Assembly (NCBI GenBank): GCA_001464495.1
Contig: LNDZ01000013.1
Coordinates: forward strand, 62,001-126,000
Direction of reading: 5' to 3'
Source of the DNA: Betaproteobacteria bacterium Ga0074130
GTDB lineage: Bacteria > Pseudomonadota > Gammaproteobacteria > Burkholderiales > Rhodocyclaceae
DNA length: 64,000 bases
Numbering within the stretch: position 1 is the stretch's first letter; each line of letters starts with the position of its first letter. A program made the translations under genes and the position numbers. Below are positions 1-9,680 of the stretch, in pieces. Below the pieces are notes generated by a model that was not told the origin of the DNA, did not search any database, and worked only from the letters and a program-made list of their open reading frames with translations.

Positions 1-113
<113 letters not shown>

Positions 114-155
114 TGGCGCTGCACTGACGGGTAATCGCCAGATTGCATAACATTT

Positions 156-190
156 GAGCGCCACCGGAAGCGTGATTTTCGGTGGCGCTC
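156..190. terminator. Inverted repeat after katG, possible terminator
   Basis: Arms GAGCGCCACCG (156-166) and CGGTGGCGCTC (180-190) pair perfectly over 11 bp around a 13-nt loop. No clean T-run follows, only a T-rich stretch (GATGTTTGCGATGTTTG). It could be a weak intrinsic terminator for katG or an mRNA 3'-end stabiliser. Confidence 0.5.
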
Positions 191-223
191 GATGTTTGCG
201 ATGTTTGATTTAGGGGCTTTTGC

Positions 224-1159
224 ATGATTGACGCAGTGCGCACTTTCATCGGCGGTAGCTGGCTGTTGGCGGCACGTGAGCAGGCGCGTGCTGCACCCAT
301 CACGACAGTCGGATTGGCGTTGGCAGTCGCTGCGGTCGTGGTATTGCTGCTGCAAAGCCTGCAGCGCATTCTCAGCGGTGAAGTTGAGGCGGTCGTGCGT
401 TACGCCATGCTCGGCGGCTTGGCCGGATTTGTGACAACAGCTGCCGGGGCGTTGCCGGCGCTGGTGTTGCGCAGCATCCCGCAGAAGCTAGAAGACAGCA
501 TGCTCGGCATGGCTGCCGGGATGATGCTGGCCGCGAGTGCGTTCTCGCTGATCCTGCCCGGCCTTGAGGCCGGCGAACAACTGATGGGCAGTGGCGGAGG
601 TGCCGCAGCCGTGGTGGTGCTGGGGATGGCGCTTGGGGTGGCGCTGATGCTGGGGTTAGATCAGTTCATTCCGCATGAGCATCCGGAAACCGGGCCGTGT
701 GGGGCGGGCCATGAGCGCTGCAGCCGGGTGTGGCTGTTTGTGCTCGCGATTGCCTTGCATAACTTGCCAGAAGGCATGGCGATTGGCGTGAGCTTTGCAC
801 AGGGTGATCTCAAGGTCGGTTTGCCTTTGACAACAGCGATTGCCTTACAGGATATTCCGGAAGGGCTGGCGGTTGCATTGGCATTGCGCACGGCTGGTTT
901 GAGCAATGGCCGGGCCGTGCTGATTGCTGCGGCAACCGGCCTGTTGGAGCCGCTTGGCGCTCTGTTGGGCGTTGGGCTGTCATCCGGTATGGCAATCGCA
1001 TATCCGGTTGGCCTTGGGCTGGCTGCCGGTGCTATGCTATTCGTGGTGTCGCACGAAGTGATTCCTGAGACCCACCGTAATGGTCATCAGACGGCAGCAA
1101 CCATCGGTCTCATGATTGGGTTTGCCGTGATGATGACGCTAGACACGACGCTGTTTTGA
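224..1159 (+). CDS. ZIP-family divalent metal transporter
   Basis: This 311-residue polytopic membrane protein has about eight hydrophobic segments and the two ZIP-family metal-pathway motifs: HNLPEG at residues 179-184 and QDIPEG at 209-214. A further SHEVIPETH stretch sits near residue 266. A cytoplasmic loop with HEHPETGPCGAGHERC (about 151-166) is rich in His and Cys and may bind metal. ZIP proteins import Zn, Fe, Mn or similar ions into the cytoplasm; the sequence alone does not fix the substrate. It lies 110 bp after katG and only 27 bp before dps, so ZIP and dps may be cotranscribed. That would couple metal uptake with iron sequestration and peroxide defence. Confidence 0.88.
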   Translation: MIDAVRTFIGGSWLLAAREQARAAPITTVGLALAVAAVVVLLLQSLQRILSGEVEAVVRYAMLGGLAGFVTTAAGALPALVLRSIPQKLEDSMLGMAAGMMLAASAFSLILPGLEAGEQLMGSGGGAAAVVVLGMALGVALMLGLDQFIPHEHPETGPCGAGHERCSRVWLFVLAIALHNLPEGMAIGVSFAQGDLKVGLPLTTAIALQDIPEGLAVALALRTAGLSNGRAVLIAAATGLLEPLGALLGVGLSSGMAIAYPVGLGLAAGAMLFVVSHEVIPETHRNGHQTAATIGLMIGFAVMMTLDTTLF

Positions 1160-1186
1160 TCTGCATACAACACAAGGAGAACACAC

Positions 1187-1660
1187 ATGGCTATCGATAT
1201 TGGTATTGCCGACAAGGACCGCAAGAAAATTGTGGCTGGCCTTTCCAAGATGCTGGCTGACAGCTACATCCTTTATCTGAAGACGCACAACTTCCACTGG
1301 AATGTGACCGGGCCGATGTTTAACTCGTTGCACGTGATGTTCATGGGGCAATACACCGAGCTCTGGAACGCCCTCGACCCTATCGCTGAGCGTATTCGTT
1401 CGCTGGGCTATCCAGCACCGGGCTCGTACAAGAAGTTTGTCGAGCTGTCGTCGATCAAGGAAGAGGAGGGCACGCCTTCAGCAACCGAGATGATCAAGCA
1501 GCTAATCGCTGGCCAGGAAGCGGTGGCGCGTACTGCCCGCGCAGCCTTCAAGATTGCCGATGCGGCTGATGATCAGCCGACGGCCGATTTGCTTACGCAG
1601 CGTATGGAAATCCATGAAAAGAATGCGTGGATGCTGCGCTCATTGCTTGAGAAGGGCTGA
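1187..1660 (+). CDS. dps: Dps-type DNA-protecting ferritin
   Basis: At 157 residues it has the normal length for Dps, the dodecameric mini-ferritin that oxidises and stores iron and shields DNA during stress. The start has a strong AAGGAGA site about 8 nt upstream. The ferroxidase region is present: FHWNVTG with His37, then His49, then Asp64 and Glu68 in [12 protein letters not shown]. The position near His49 where an acidic ligand is usual reads FMGQY (Met53-Gly54), so one iron ligand may be altered. It sits directly downstream of the ZIP transporter and is closed by a strong hairpin terminator. Confidence 0.93.
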   Translation: MAIDIGIADKDRKKIVAGLSKMLADSYILYLKTHNFHWNVTGPMFNSLHVMFMGQYTELWNALDPIAERIRSLGYPAPGSYKKFVELSSIKEEEGTPSATEMIKQLIAGQEAVARTARAAFKIADAADDQPTADLLTQRMEIHEKNAWMLRSLLEKG

Positions 1661-1682
1661 TTGGTTTTTCAGCCGCCTGAAT

Positions 1683-1717
1683 AAAAAAGCCCACCAATCT
1701 GGTGGGCTTTTTTTTTT
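1683..1717. terminator. Bidirectional Rho-independent terminator
   Basis: The stem GCCCACC (1689-1695) and GGTGGGC (1701-1707) has a 5-nt loop. It is followed by an 11-nt T-run on the plus strand and preceded by six A, giving a T-run on the minus strand as well. It lies between the convergent dps and PII-like genes, so it can end both transcripts. Confidence 0.92.
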
Positions 1718-1754
1718 GTCTGCTATTGGGCGAAATAGAAACTCAAGTCGTCGG

Positions 1755-2081
1755 TTAGCCTGGGGTCGTCTTGAACAAGAACCACGCACGATCAATGTCA
1801 GCCACCCACACCAGACCATCACCAATCTGCCCGGTTTGGCTGACTGCAGTGATGCAGTCGACGATGGGTTCGACCACTTCATCTGGTGCCACGATCTCAA
1901 TCTTGACCTTGGGGGTGAAGTCGACCAGCTCTTCCTTCAAGTTACCGAGGTAGTTACGTGATGGTGCGCTACAGCCGTCGACCTTGGCTACGGTCATGCC
2001 GGGAAAGCCCGGCACCTGCATCAGCTTGTCACGCAGGGTGATGAGTTTGTTGGGGCGAATGATGGCTTTGATCTCTTTCAT
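1755..2081 (-). CDS. PII-like signalling protein of the metal-efflux operon
   Basis: This 108-residue protein has a PII (GlnB-like) fold. It begins MKEIKAIIRPNKL, has a T-loop region near residues 35-55 (SRNYLGNLKEELVDFTPK) and a B-loop-like nucleotide motif TGQIGDGLVWV near residues 83-93. The T-loop does not carry the usual uridylylated tyrosine context of GlnB/GlnK. The gene overlaps the end of the RND pump gene by 4 nt (ATGA), so it is translationally coupled and last in the operon. PII-like proteins are known next to heavy-metal RND pumps. A role as a sensor or regulator of pump activity is inference. Confidence 0.85.
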   Translation of the reverse strand: MKEIKAIIRPNKLITLRDKLMQVPGFPGMTVAKVDGCSAPSRNYLGNLKEELVDFTPKVKIEIVAPDEVVEPIVDCITAVSQTGQIGDGLVWVADIDRAWFLFKTTPG

Positions 2082-5000
2082 GCTTCAGCTTCCTTCTCAT
2101 CGAACCAGCGATACAGGGTGGGCAGCACCACCAGGGTTAGCAGGGTGGAGGTGATCAGACCACCGATCACCACGATGGCCAGCGGGCGTTGCACTTCCGA
2201 TCCCGGACCATCCGAGAACAAGAAAGGAATCAGACCCAACATGGCGACCGTTGCTGTCATCATCACAGGGCGGAATCGTTGGGTAACGCCTTCGATGACA
2301 GCTTCTCGCACACTCATGCCATCCGTACGCAGTTTGCGAATATAGGAGATCAAGACCACACCGTTCAGTACGGCAATACCCCACAGTGCAATGAAGCCTA
2401 CGGAGGCGGGCACCGATAGGTACTCACCACTCACGAACAATCCAATAATGCCGCCCATTGAGGCAAACGGTAGCACCATGATAATTAGCGAGGCCATTCG
2501 CACCGAGTTGAACAGCAGGAAGAGCAAGAAGAAAATTGCACCAATGGTGATTGGGACAATAATCATCAGGTGTCCTAATGCACGCTCCATATTTTGGAAC
2601 TGTCCGCCCCATTCGAGATAATAACCGTCAGGTAGCTTCACTTTGCTTTCGACTTTTTCTTGAAGCTCTTTAACGAAGCCGCCTAGATCACGGTTTTTGA
2701 CATTTACACCAACAACGATGCGTCGTTTGCCCAACTCACGAGCGATCTGTGCCGGTCCATCGGCAACATGAATCTTTGCAATATCAGCCAAACGTGCCTG
2801 AGCCCCAGTTCGAGACTCTAGCAATATGTTTGAGATTGCATCGATGTTATTCCGGAATTGTTCAGGAAGTCTAACAACAGCCGAGAAGCGTCTTTCACCC
2901 TCAAAGATTTTTGTCGCCTCTTTTCCGCCCACTGCGGTTTCGATGACATCATTTACATCGGCAACATTAAGCCCGAGCCGCGCAATTGCCTGACGATCAA
3001 TTTCGATCTCCAGATACTGCTGACCTGATACCTTCTCAACACGCAAGTCTTGCGCACCTTGTAGTGACATTGCAACTTTAGCAATTTGCCCAGCTACATT
3101 CCGTAACTCATCAATGTCATCACCAAAAACCTTAACTGCGATGTCAGAGCGTACGCCAGTGACCATTTCGGCAACTCGTGCAGAAATAGGCTGCGCCATG
3201 GCGATTTGAATCCCGGGTAGAGCAGATAGCTTCTGTCGGATTGCATCAGAAATATCGTCTTGGTTCCAGCCATCTGGCCATTCACTCCGAGGCTTCAGGC
3301 TGACGATTGGAGACGACTCATGAATGGCTTGAGGGTCTGCTGGCGATTCACCCCGACCAACAGTTGCGACTACCGACTTTACCCCTGGGACTTCCATCGT
3401 CAACTTGGAAGCTTGCATTTCCATCTTGATAGATTCATCAAGTGAAATATTGGGTACGCGAGTGATGCCTGGAACGATAGAGCCTTCCTTCATTTCCGGA
3501 ATGAAGGCAGTTCCAAGGAAGGGGATCATCGCGAGAACACTCACAAACACTGCCAAGGTAATACTGACTGTCTTCCGTTCATTTGAAATTGCTTTGTGCA
3601 GTAAAGGCATAAAGCGTTTTTTCATTTCACGGATCAAGCGTGTATCGTGATCCCCATCATGCGCTGGTGGTTTCAGAAGGTAGGACGACAAGACCGGAGA
3701 TAAAATGAGTGAGAGAACCAGCGAAATAGCGAGTGCAATAGCAATTGTGTAAGCAAGTGGGGCAAACATCTTGCCTTCCATCCCTTGCAGCGTCATGAGC
3801 GGGAGGAAAACAAGAATGATGGTGCTGATGCCAAAAATCACGGGTGTTGCGACTTCTGTTACTGCGCGCAAGATGATGCGATTTGGTCGTTCCCCTGCGT
3901 TCTCTGGATTACCTAATTGCGCATAAGCATTTTCAACCATCACCACTGAGCCATCAACCATCAGGCCAATGGCGATGGCGAGACCGCCGAGTGACATGAG
4001 ATTGGCTGAAATACCCAGCTTGTTCATGCAGAAGAAGGTGAGTAGCGGCGTCAATATGAGTGTTGCGACAACAATCAGTGAAGAACGAACGTCACCCAAA
4101 AATAGGAACAGCACAACGACGACGAAGAACACACCTTCCAAGAGTACCTTGGTGACCGTCCAAAGCGCAGCATCAACAAGCTCAGAGCGGTCATAGAAAG
4201 GCACGACTTTAAGGCCACCAGGGAGAATGCCCTTGCTGTTGATTTCATCAACTTTTTTCTTGATGCGACCTACAATTTCCTTGGCGTTGCCGCCGGCGAG
4301 CATCATTACAACTGCTCCCACCGCCTCAGTTTGGCCATCCTTCATCATGGCGCCGGCACGAACAGCACTACCTAGAGTGACGGTCGCTACATCACGCAGG
4401 TAAACAGGTGTTCCGTCCTTTTCACGAACCACGATCTGCTCTAGGTCAGTGACGTCTTGTACAAGACCTATGCCCCTGATCAAGTATTGTTCAGCAACAT
4501 GCGGCAAAATGCCACCGCTAGAATTAGCATTATTTCGTGCGACTGCCTGATAAACGTCCTGCAAGGGAATCTTGTAGTGACGAAGTCGATCTGGATTGAC
4601 GAGTACTTGATACTGCTTTTCGTAACCCCCCATCGAATTAATTTCAGCAACACCGGAAATCGAGCGTAGCATCGGACGCAATACCCAGTCCTGAACGATA
4701 CGTCGCTGTGTTAGCTCTTCAGTAGTCAGTTCTCGTTTGCCATCATCATCACGCTCCAGCGTGTATTGGTAAACTTCTCCGAGGCCGGTTGAAACGGGAC
4801 CAAGTACTGGGACAAAGCCAACGGGAAGGCGTGGAGTAACCTCAAGCAAGCGCTCCATGACTAGCTGTCGAGCGAAATACACATTGGTCTTGTCAGTAAA
4901 CACCAAGGTGATTAATGAGAGACCAGGACGGTTGAGAGACCGCATTTCCGTCAAGCCGGGCAGGCCGGTCATGGCGATTTCCAGCGGTACTGTGGCGAAT

Positions 5001-5188
5001 CGCTCAATTTCTTCTGGTGAGCGACCTAGTGCTTCCGTCGCAATCTGCACCTGAATATTGGTGACATCGGGGAAGGCGTCAACAGAAAGGCTACGCGTTG
5101 CGAACAGGCCAACAAATAACCCTGCAACTGCAAGGACGACAACGATTAAGCGCTGTTGAAGCGCTCCACGAATGAGAGACTCAATCAT
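2078..5188 (-). CDS. Heavy-metal efflux RND pump, CusA/CzcA family
   Basis: This 1036-residue protein is full length for an RND inner-membrane pump. The N-terminus (residues 1-45) carries the first transmembrane helix followed by the FPDVTNIQVQI motif typical of the heavy-metal (HME) branch. The TM4 motif near residue 400 is GGLAIAIGLMVDGSVVMVEN, which is closer to CusA-type than to CzcA-type DFG motifs. The methionine cluster that carries Cu/Ag through CusA is not apparent: the matching positions read EGSIVPG and AIHESSP. The exported metal is therefore uncertain. It would export metal across both membranes with the adaptor and outer-membrane factor encoded just upstream. Its ATG overlaps the adaptor stop by one base (TAATG). 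Confidence 0.92.
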   Translation of the reverse strand: MIESLIRGALQQRLIVVVLAVAGLFVGLFATRSLSVDAFPDVTNIQVQIATEALGRSPEEIERFATVPLEIAMTGLPGLTEMRSLNRPGLSLITLVFTDKTNVYFARQLVMERLLEVTPRLPVGFVPVLGPVSTGLGEVYQYTLERDDDGKRELTTEELTQRRIVQDWVLRPMLRSISGVAEINSMGGYEKQYQVLVNPDRLRHYKIPLQDVYQAVARNNANSSGGILPHVAEQYLIRGIGLVQDVTDLEQIVVREKDGTPVYLRDVATVTLGSAVRAGAMMKDGQTEAVGAVVMMLAGGNAKEIVGRIKKKVDEINSKGILPGGLKVVPFYDRSELVDAALWTVTKVLLEGVFFVVVVLFLFLGDVRSSLIVVATLILTPLLTFFCMNKLGISANLMSLGGLAIAIGLMVDGSVVMVENAYAQLGNPENAGERPNRIILRAVTEVATPVIFGISTIILVFLPLMTLQGMEGKMFAPLAYTIAIALAISLVLSLILSPVLSSYLLKPPAHDGDHDTRLIREMKKRFMPLLHKAISNERKTVSITLAVFVSVLAMIPFLGTAFIPEMKEGSIVPGITRVPNISLDESIKMEMQASKLTMEVPGVKSVVATVGRGESPADPQAIHESSPIVSLKPRSEWPDGWNQDDISDAIRQKLSALPGIQIAMAQPISARVAEMVTGVRSDIAVKVFGDDIDELRNVAGQIAKVAMSLQGAQDLRVEKVSGQQYLEIEIDRQAIARLGLNVADVNDVIETAVGGKEATKIFEGERRFSAVVRLPEQFRNNIDAISNILLESRTGAQARLADIAKIHVADGPAQIARELGKRRIVVGVNVKNRDLGGFVKELQEKVESKVKLPDGYYLEWGGQFQNMERALGHLMIIVPITIGAIFFLLFLLFNSVRMASLIIMVLPFASMGGIIGLFVSGEYLSVPASVGFIALWGIAVLNGVVLISYIRKLRTDGMSVREAVIEGVTQRFRPVMMTATVAMLGLIPFLFSDGPGSEVQRPLAIVVIGGLITSTLLTLVVLPTLYRWFDEKEAEA

Positions 5189-6351
5189 TACTCCGCTTCC
5201 TTGCGGTTGCGTTCGTTATTTAGATGGAAACTACCATCCACGACAATTTGATCGCCCGCCTTGATACCATCAATGACCACCCGATGGCCATTAGACTCAG
5301 GGCCTAGCTTGACGCGGGTGAGGCGAAATTGATTATCGGAGAGTGCAACAAATACGTGATCTGTATCATCTTCACGGACAACAGCAGACAGTGGCACTAC
5401 GAGTCGATCTATAGGTGCAGACTCGATTAGCATTGAAGCCAGCATTGCCGGTTTGAGACGGCCGGCTGTGTTGTCGAGCTCAGTGCGGACCAGCACGGTA
5501 CGCGTTTCCGGGTTAATTGTCTGGCCGACAAAGATCAGTTTGCCCAGTAGCTTTTCATTATTCAGTGCCGGGACTTCAATACGTACAGTCTGTCCTTCCT
5601 TAACTTGACTGACCTGTTGTTCAGGCACCTGAGCAACAGCCCATACTCGAGAGAGCTCAGCAACAACAAATAGGCTATCCGCGGGTTGTACCACTTGACC
5701 AGCAGCAACCTTCCGCTCAACCACAACGCCCTTGATGGATGAAATCACCGGCGCTACTGAGTCAATCGCACCTGTGCTGCTGAGATGATCAATACTGCTT
5801 TGCGGTAGACCCAATACACGTAGCTGATCACTCGCTGCTCGCGTTTCTGCACTCGCAATATCAAACTCATTATTGCGGCGTTGAAGCTCTGCATTACTAA
5901 TCACGTCGGTTGCAAAAAGTGATTGTGCGCGTTCCACATTTCGGCGATGCAGCTCCATTTGCGAGCGTGCCTTCAAGTAGGCGAGTTGAGCACTCGATAG
6001 TTCGTTGCTGTGGAGTCGCGCGAGTACTTCACCTTTCTGAACATCCTTCCCCAGAGTTGCGTAGATATCGGTCACACGTCCATTTACGCTGGAACCAATC
6101 CGGGCAATCCGCTGTTCATCAAAATCGATGCGGCCAGCGACACGAAGAATGTCACTTACTGCCGAGGTTGTAGCCGGGGCTGTCTTGATTCGCTCCAGCA
6201 GCGGGCCTTCCGCCTTGACGATCATCGGATCAGGCTTGACAGCGTCCTCAGGGGCCGCGTCTTTTTTGTTGCAGCCGCTTACTAAGGCGGCGATCAACAT
6301 TAAGGGGAGCAGTCGTGAGAAGGTCTTGTGTGGCAGCCGGTTTGCAGTCAT
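5188..6351 (-). CDS. RND periplasmic adaptor, predicted lipoprotein (CusB/CzcB-like)
   Basis: This is the membrane-fusion protein that bridges the RND pump and outer-membrane factor. I chose the ATG at 6351 because it gives a clean lipoprotein signal (basic start, then PLMLIAALVSGC with the lipobox Cys at residue 27). An upstream ATG at 6393 overlaps the previous stop (ATGA) and could also be used. After the signal come a barrel-sandwich hybrid region, a coiled-coil hairpin (about residues 120-185), and beta-barrel and membrane-proximal domains ending LNNERNRKEAE. No His- or Met-rich N-terminal metal-binding stretch is visible. It is the second gene of the operon. The length from 6351 is 387 residues. 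Confidence 0.88.
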   Translation of the reverse strand: MTANRLPHKTFSRLLPLMLIAALVSGCNKKDAAPEDAVKPDPMIVKAEGPLLERIKTAPATTSAVSDILRVAGRIDFDEQRIARIGSSVNGRVTDIYATLGKDVQKGEVLARLHSNELSSAQLAYLKARSQMELHRRNVERAQSLFATDVISNAELQRRNNEFDIASAETRAASDQLRVLGLPQSSIDHLSSTGAIDSVAPVISSIKGVVVERKVAAGQVVQPADSLFVVAELSRVWAVAQVPEQQVSQVKEGQTVRIEVPALNNEKLLGKLIFVGQTINPETRTVLVRTELDNTAGRLKPAMLASMLIESAPIDRLVVPLSAVVREDDTDHVFVALSDNQFRLTRVKLGPESNGHRVVIDGIKAGDQIVVDGSFHLNNERNRKEAE

Positions 6352-6389
6352 AGACTTGTCAGTGGTTAAAAGTTGGGTGTGATGGAGAG

Positions 6390-7640
6390 TCATTTTTCTG
6401 TCGGCAGTTTGGCGCGAAGACGCTCAATTTCTGCCCAGATTGAAGCTGCTTCGTAGCGCGCATTGATGAGTTCGTTTCGGGCGGCACGGAAGACGCGTTG
6501 CGCATCAAGTACTTCGAGAATGCCGCGCTCACCAAAGCGATAGGCATGTTCGGCAATGCGCACTGCACTTTCTGCCTGCCGTACGATGCCTGACTCCAAG
6601 GCATTGACCTGAGCTTGGGCGATTTGATATTGCTCATAGGCAACTTCAACACTGCGATCCAGCGAAAACTCGTAATGGGCAAGCTCATTAGTGGTCCGCG
6701 ACAGATTGGCACGTGCCTCACCGATTGGGCCACTACGCCTATCCCATAGGGGTATGGTCATGACGACACCCATGCGCGATAACTGCAGTTCAGGGTCAAT
6801 GTCACGGCTGGCGCGGATAGATAGTGTTGGCAGGCGCTTGGCGCGCTCCAAATCTAGTTGTTTTGTCGCGCGCTGTTGTTCGGCGCGAGCACGCAACAGA
6901 TCGGGGTTGGTTACGCCAATCTCTTTCCGCAGCGTATCGATATCGCTGATTTCAAGGGGGTCTTGCAGGCGCCCTTTAAGGACAAAATCTTCTGGCAAAG
7001 CTGGGCCGATCAATGCGCGTAGTGAAGCTCTTGCCTGTGTTACGCGCAACTCTGCCGAGTAGGCATTTTTTTGCGAATTGAGCATTTCAGCGTCTGCTTT
7101 GATCAACTCAAAGCGAGGGGCTTCGCCGGTCTCAACGCGTAAGGCGATACGGTCGCGTACGCCTTCCATTTGTGTCTGGTCCTCAAGTGCGGCTTTGAGT
7201 TCAGCCTGCCGGCGCAATACGTCGAAATAGCGCTGGCGAATACGCGCAATGATGTCGGCTTCCAGCCCGCGCCCCAAGGCTGACACTGACTCTAGACTGG
7301 CCTCAGCAGCACCAATACGCGCATTACGGATCCAAGGAAGATCAATCGGCTGGGTGATCGTATAAAGACGCACATCACCAGGGACGCCAGTTGGTTGTCG
7401 CGCTGTACTTTGTCCTTTTTGATATTCGATTTCAGGATTAGGAAAAGCGCGGGAAGTAGTGACTGCGGAGGTCGCTGCTTCAATCTGGTTACGCGCAGCT
7501 TGTATGTTTCGGCTAGAAACATGAGCTAGTTTTTCCAGTTGCTCGCGGGTAAAGCTTGGCGGCTCGGATGCTGATGTCGCAGTAGCGATCATCAGCATTG
7601 AGACTAGCGGGAGGGTAAAGCGCGTGCATTTTGGGTTCAT
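6390..7640 (-). CDS. TolC-family outer-membrane efflux factor (CzcC-like)
   Basis: This 416-residue protein starts with a Sec signal peptide (about residues 1-25, ending ATATSASEPP). It has the long duplicated coiled-coil helices of the TolC/OEP fold: one block near residues 28-215 and a second near 220-410, the latter with YRFGERGILEVLDAQR. As first gene of the minus-strand operon it would form the outer-membrane channel for the RND pump. The next genes follow with no gap. The 350-bp region upstream should hold the operon promoter. Confidence 0.9.
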   Translation of the reverse strand: MNPKCTRFTLPLVSMLMIATATSASEPPSFTREQLEKLAHVSSRNIQAARNQIEAATSAVTTSRAFPNPEIEYQKGQSTARQPTGVPGDVRLYTITQPIDLPWIRNARIGAAEASLESVSALGRGLEADIIARIRQRYFDVLRRQAELKAALEDQTQMEGVRDRIALRVETGEAPRFELIKADAEMLNSQKNAYSAELRVTQARASLRALIGPALPEDFVLKGRLQDPLEISDIDTLRKEIGVTNPDLLRARAEQQRATKQLDLERAKRLPTLSIRASRDIDPELQLSRMGVVMTIPLWDRRSGPIGEARANLSRTTNELAHYEFSLDRSVEVAYEQYQIAQAQVNALESGIVRQAESAVRIAEHAYRFGERGILEVLDAQRVFRAARNELINARYEAASIWAEIERLRAKLPTEK

Positions 7641-7991
7641 GTGTCACATTTAGCAAAAAACAGACCATCCGTGAATTTTAGCTCACGGTTGTAGCGAACG
7701 TAGATCAGACCTTTGCCGTTTTTGAAAGTTCCGTGCAAGGTTTCTACTCTTTTGTGTTGTGCTGCAGCATTCTATGAGGCCTATGCTATCGAGTGCTTGC
7801 AAGGAGGATGACACTGAAAAATCTAGTCTTTGTGGCTATTTACACACTTTGTCGTCGGTGAGGCTGAGATTCTATGCGAAATTTCTAATTAAACGCACTA
7901 AAGATGTGCGTCAGGTTTTTGTCAGACACGTTGCCGGTGCATGCCAACAAAAAAGCCCGCCAAAGGGCGGGCTTTTTTGTTGGCCGAAGGC
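7641..7991. other. Intergenic region upstream of the metal-efflux operon
   Basis: I see no convincing gene in this 350-bp stretch. Short reading frames here lack plausible starts and family features. On the minus strand near the operon start there is a small hairpin (CCGTGA at 7669-7674 with TCACGG at 7683-7688), followed by a six-T run before the first ATG, which could be a leader attenuator. At the other end lies the terminator of the chemoreceptor gene. No MerR- or CopR-type dyad that I can name is obvious, and no regulator gene is adjacent. Confidence 0.4.
7951..7978 (-). terminator. Rho-independent terminator after the chemoreceptor gene
   Basis: The stem GCCCGCC (7955-7961) and GGCGGGC (7966-7972) has a 4-nt loop. 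T-runs follow on both strands. On the minus strand it begins 20 bp after the chemoreceptor stop at 7992, so it most likely ends that transcript. Confidence 0.9.
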
Positions 7992-9587
7992 TTACTTATA
8001 AACCCCACAACCAATAATCATGTCACCCACCCGGCGGATATAGGACGTCTTGCTTTCGACCTCCTTGGTTTCCGGATTGAGGAACATGTAGTCTTGCCAG
8101 CCACTACCGTCCTTACGGGCGATCTCTATGCGCTCCTGAATGAAGCGCTTGCCGTGGGCATCCGTAGCAGATGCCATGTTTTTACCAATCAAGGTTGGGT
8201 TGCCGCCGTGGGCAAGGACCGTCCCATCCATGCCATAGACGAAGATGTAAAGGTCACGGATGACAAATTCGCCATTAGGGTCGTTAATCTTGGAGAAGGA
8301 CGTCTGGCGACCACTGGACTCAACCATGGAGGCTGCGCGTTCAACCAAGCTTTTCGCATCGTTGGCCGTGCCGCCTGAGAATGCACTGATTGCTTGCTTG
8401 AGCGCAGCCGCAGTCTTGTCGAGATGGTTGGCTTCAGCGGAAATTTGTTCGAGGCTGGCGCTGTTTTCCTGCGTCATGATGGAGATGCGCTCGACATTGT
8501 TGGCGATGTCGATACTGGCCGTGCTTTGTTCGCTGACTGCATTTGCAATCTCATGAACCATGTGTACAGCTTCTTGGGCGCCATGGTTGATGTCATCAAG
8601 TGCGGTGCCCGCCTTCTGGGCTAGGGAAACGCCTTGCATCACCTGTTCGGCACCCGCAGCCATGCCATCAACCGCTGCGTGCATATTGCTCTGGATGGTT
8701 GAGATCATGCCGCTGATCTCGTTGGTGGCGCCGGCGGTGCGTTCAGCCAGCTTGCGTACTTCGTCTGCCACCACGGCAAAGCCGCGGCCTTGTTCACCGG
8801 CACGGGCCGCCTCGATGGCGGCATTCAGGGCCAGTAGATTGGTTTGGTCGGCAATGTCTTTGATTACTTGGACGATGCTGCTGATTTGCTGTGTACGCTC
8901 GCCAAGGGCGGTCACTTGTGTGGATGACGTTCTGAAGGACTCGGCGATGCGTGTCATTTCAGATGAGGCCTCACGTACCACGGCAGCCCCCTCCTCGGAG
9001 AGGGTGGAGGCCTTGCGTGAGACTGTTTCGGTATCGCTGGCTTGATTGGACACGTGATTGATACTAGTCGTGACCTCTTCAACAGCGGCGGCAACGCTAG
9101 CAGCGGCATCGCTTTGCTGTTGTGAGCTACGGGCGATCTGTGTGGTCTGGACCGACAGTTTGGCGACGGCGTCAGATACCGCGTTAGCCTGGCTGGACAC
9201 ATCCGCAATCATGCGCTTGATCGCCTTTGCCATGCCATTGAAGGCGGTGGCAGTGGCACCAAACTCATCCTTGGTTTGTAGTTGGGCACGCGCTGAAAGG
9301 TCGCCCTTAGCGAAGCGGGCAATTGCGCTGCCGAGAATCTTTGTGTTGTTCATGAGCGATAAGTACAGGCCAATGAACAAATATGCACCCGACGCGGCAA
9401 TAAACATGCAGACCCACAAGATGTAGCGCACCCAGTCAGGCAGGGTGATGACATCCATCAGATCGACGTAGGCAATCGCCGCAAGTGCGGTAAAGGGAAA
9501 GCCCAGCAGGACGACAAGAAATAAGAACTTTTGGCCGAGGCTCAGTGAGTCGAGTAGCTTACGGGCTGGGGTGAATATTGCTTGCAT
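7992..9587 (-). CDS. Methyl-accepting chemotaxis protein with C-terminal Cache domain
   Basis: The start at 9587 is chosen because GGAGAG lies about 5 nt upstream; it gives 531 residues. Two hydrophobic helices (about 21-40 and 56-77) flank only a very short periplasmic loop. A HAMP region follows (about 78-130), then the signalling coiled coil with the conserved hairpin tip around residues 246-280 ([20 protein letters not shown]). Residues about 411-531 form a single Cache-type sensor fold ([20 protein letters not shown] and a [15 protein letters not shown] end). That sensor lies in the cytoplasm after the signalling domain, instead of the usual periplasmic place. The ligand is unknown. No chemotaxis kinase genes are nearby. 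Confidence 0.9.
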   Translation of the reverse strand: MQAIFTPARKLLDSLSLGQKFLFLVVLLGFPFTALAAIAYVDLMDVITLPDWVRYILWVCMFIAASGAYLFIGLYLSLMNNTKILGSAIARFAKGDLSARAQLQTKDEFGATATAFNGMAKAIKRMIADVSSQANAVSDAVAKLSVQTTQIARSSQQQSDAAASVAAAVEEVTTSINHVSNQASDTETVSRKASTLSEEGAAVVREASSEMTRIAESFRTSSTQVTALGERTQQISSIVQVIKDIADQTNLLALNAAIEAARAGEQGRGFAVVADEVRKLAERTAGATNEISGMISTIQSNMHAAVDGMAAGAEQVMQGVSLAQKAGTALDDINHGAQEAVHMVHEIANAVSEQSTASIDIANNVERISIMTQENSASLEQISAEANHLDKTAAALKQAISAFSGGTANDAKSLVERAASMVESSGRQTSFSKINDPNGEFVIRDLYIFVYGMDGTVLAHGGNPTLIGKNMASATDAHGKRFIQERIEIARKDGSGWQDYMFLNPETKEVESKTSYIRRVGDMIIGCGVYK

Positions 9588-9680
9588 AGGGCTCTCTCCA
9601 CATGTCACTTGTTTTTATGCATCTATCGCGAGCCGAACGCTGCTGATGTAGGAGCTAAGCTTGAGTTCAGATTCGCTTGA

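Noticed and set aside
7759..8001. Possible small gene upstream of the efflux operon
   Set aside because: No conserved features, and it runs through the chemoreceptor terminator.
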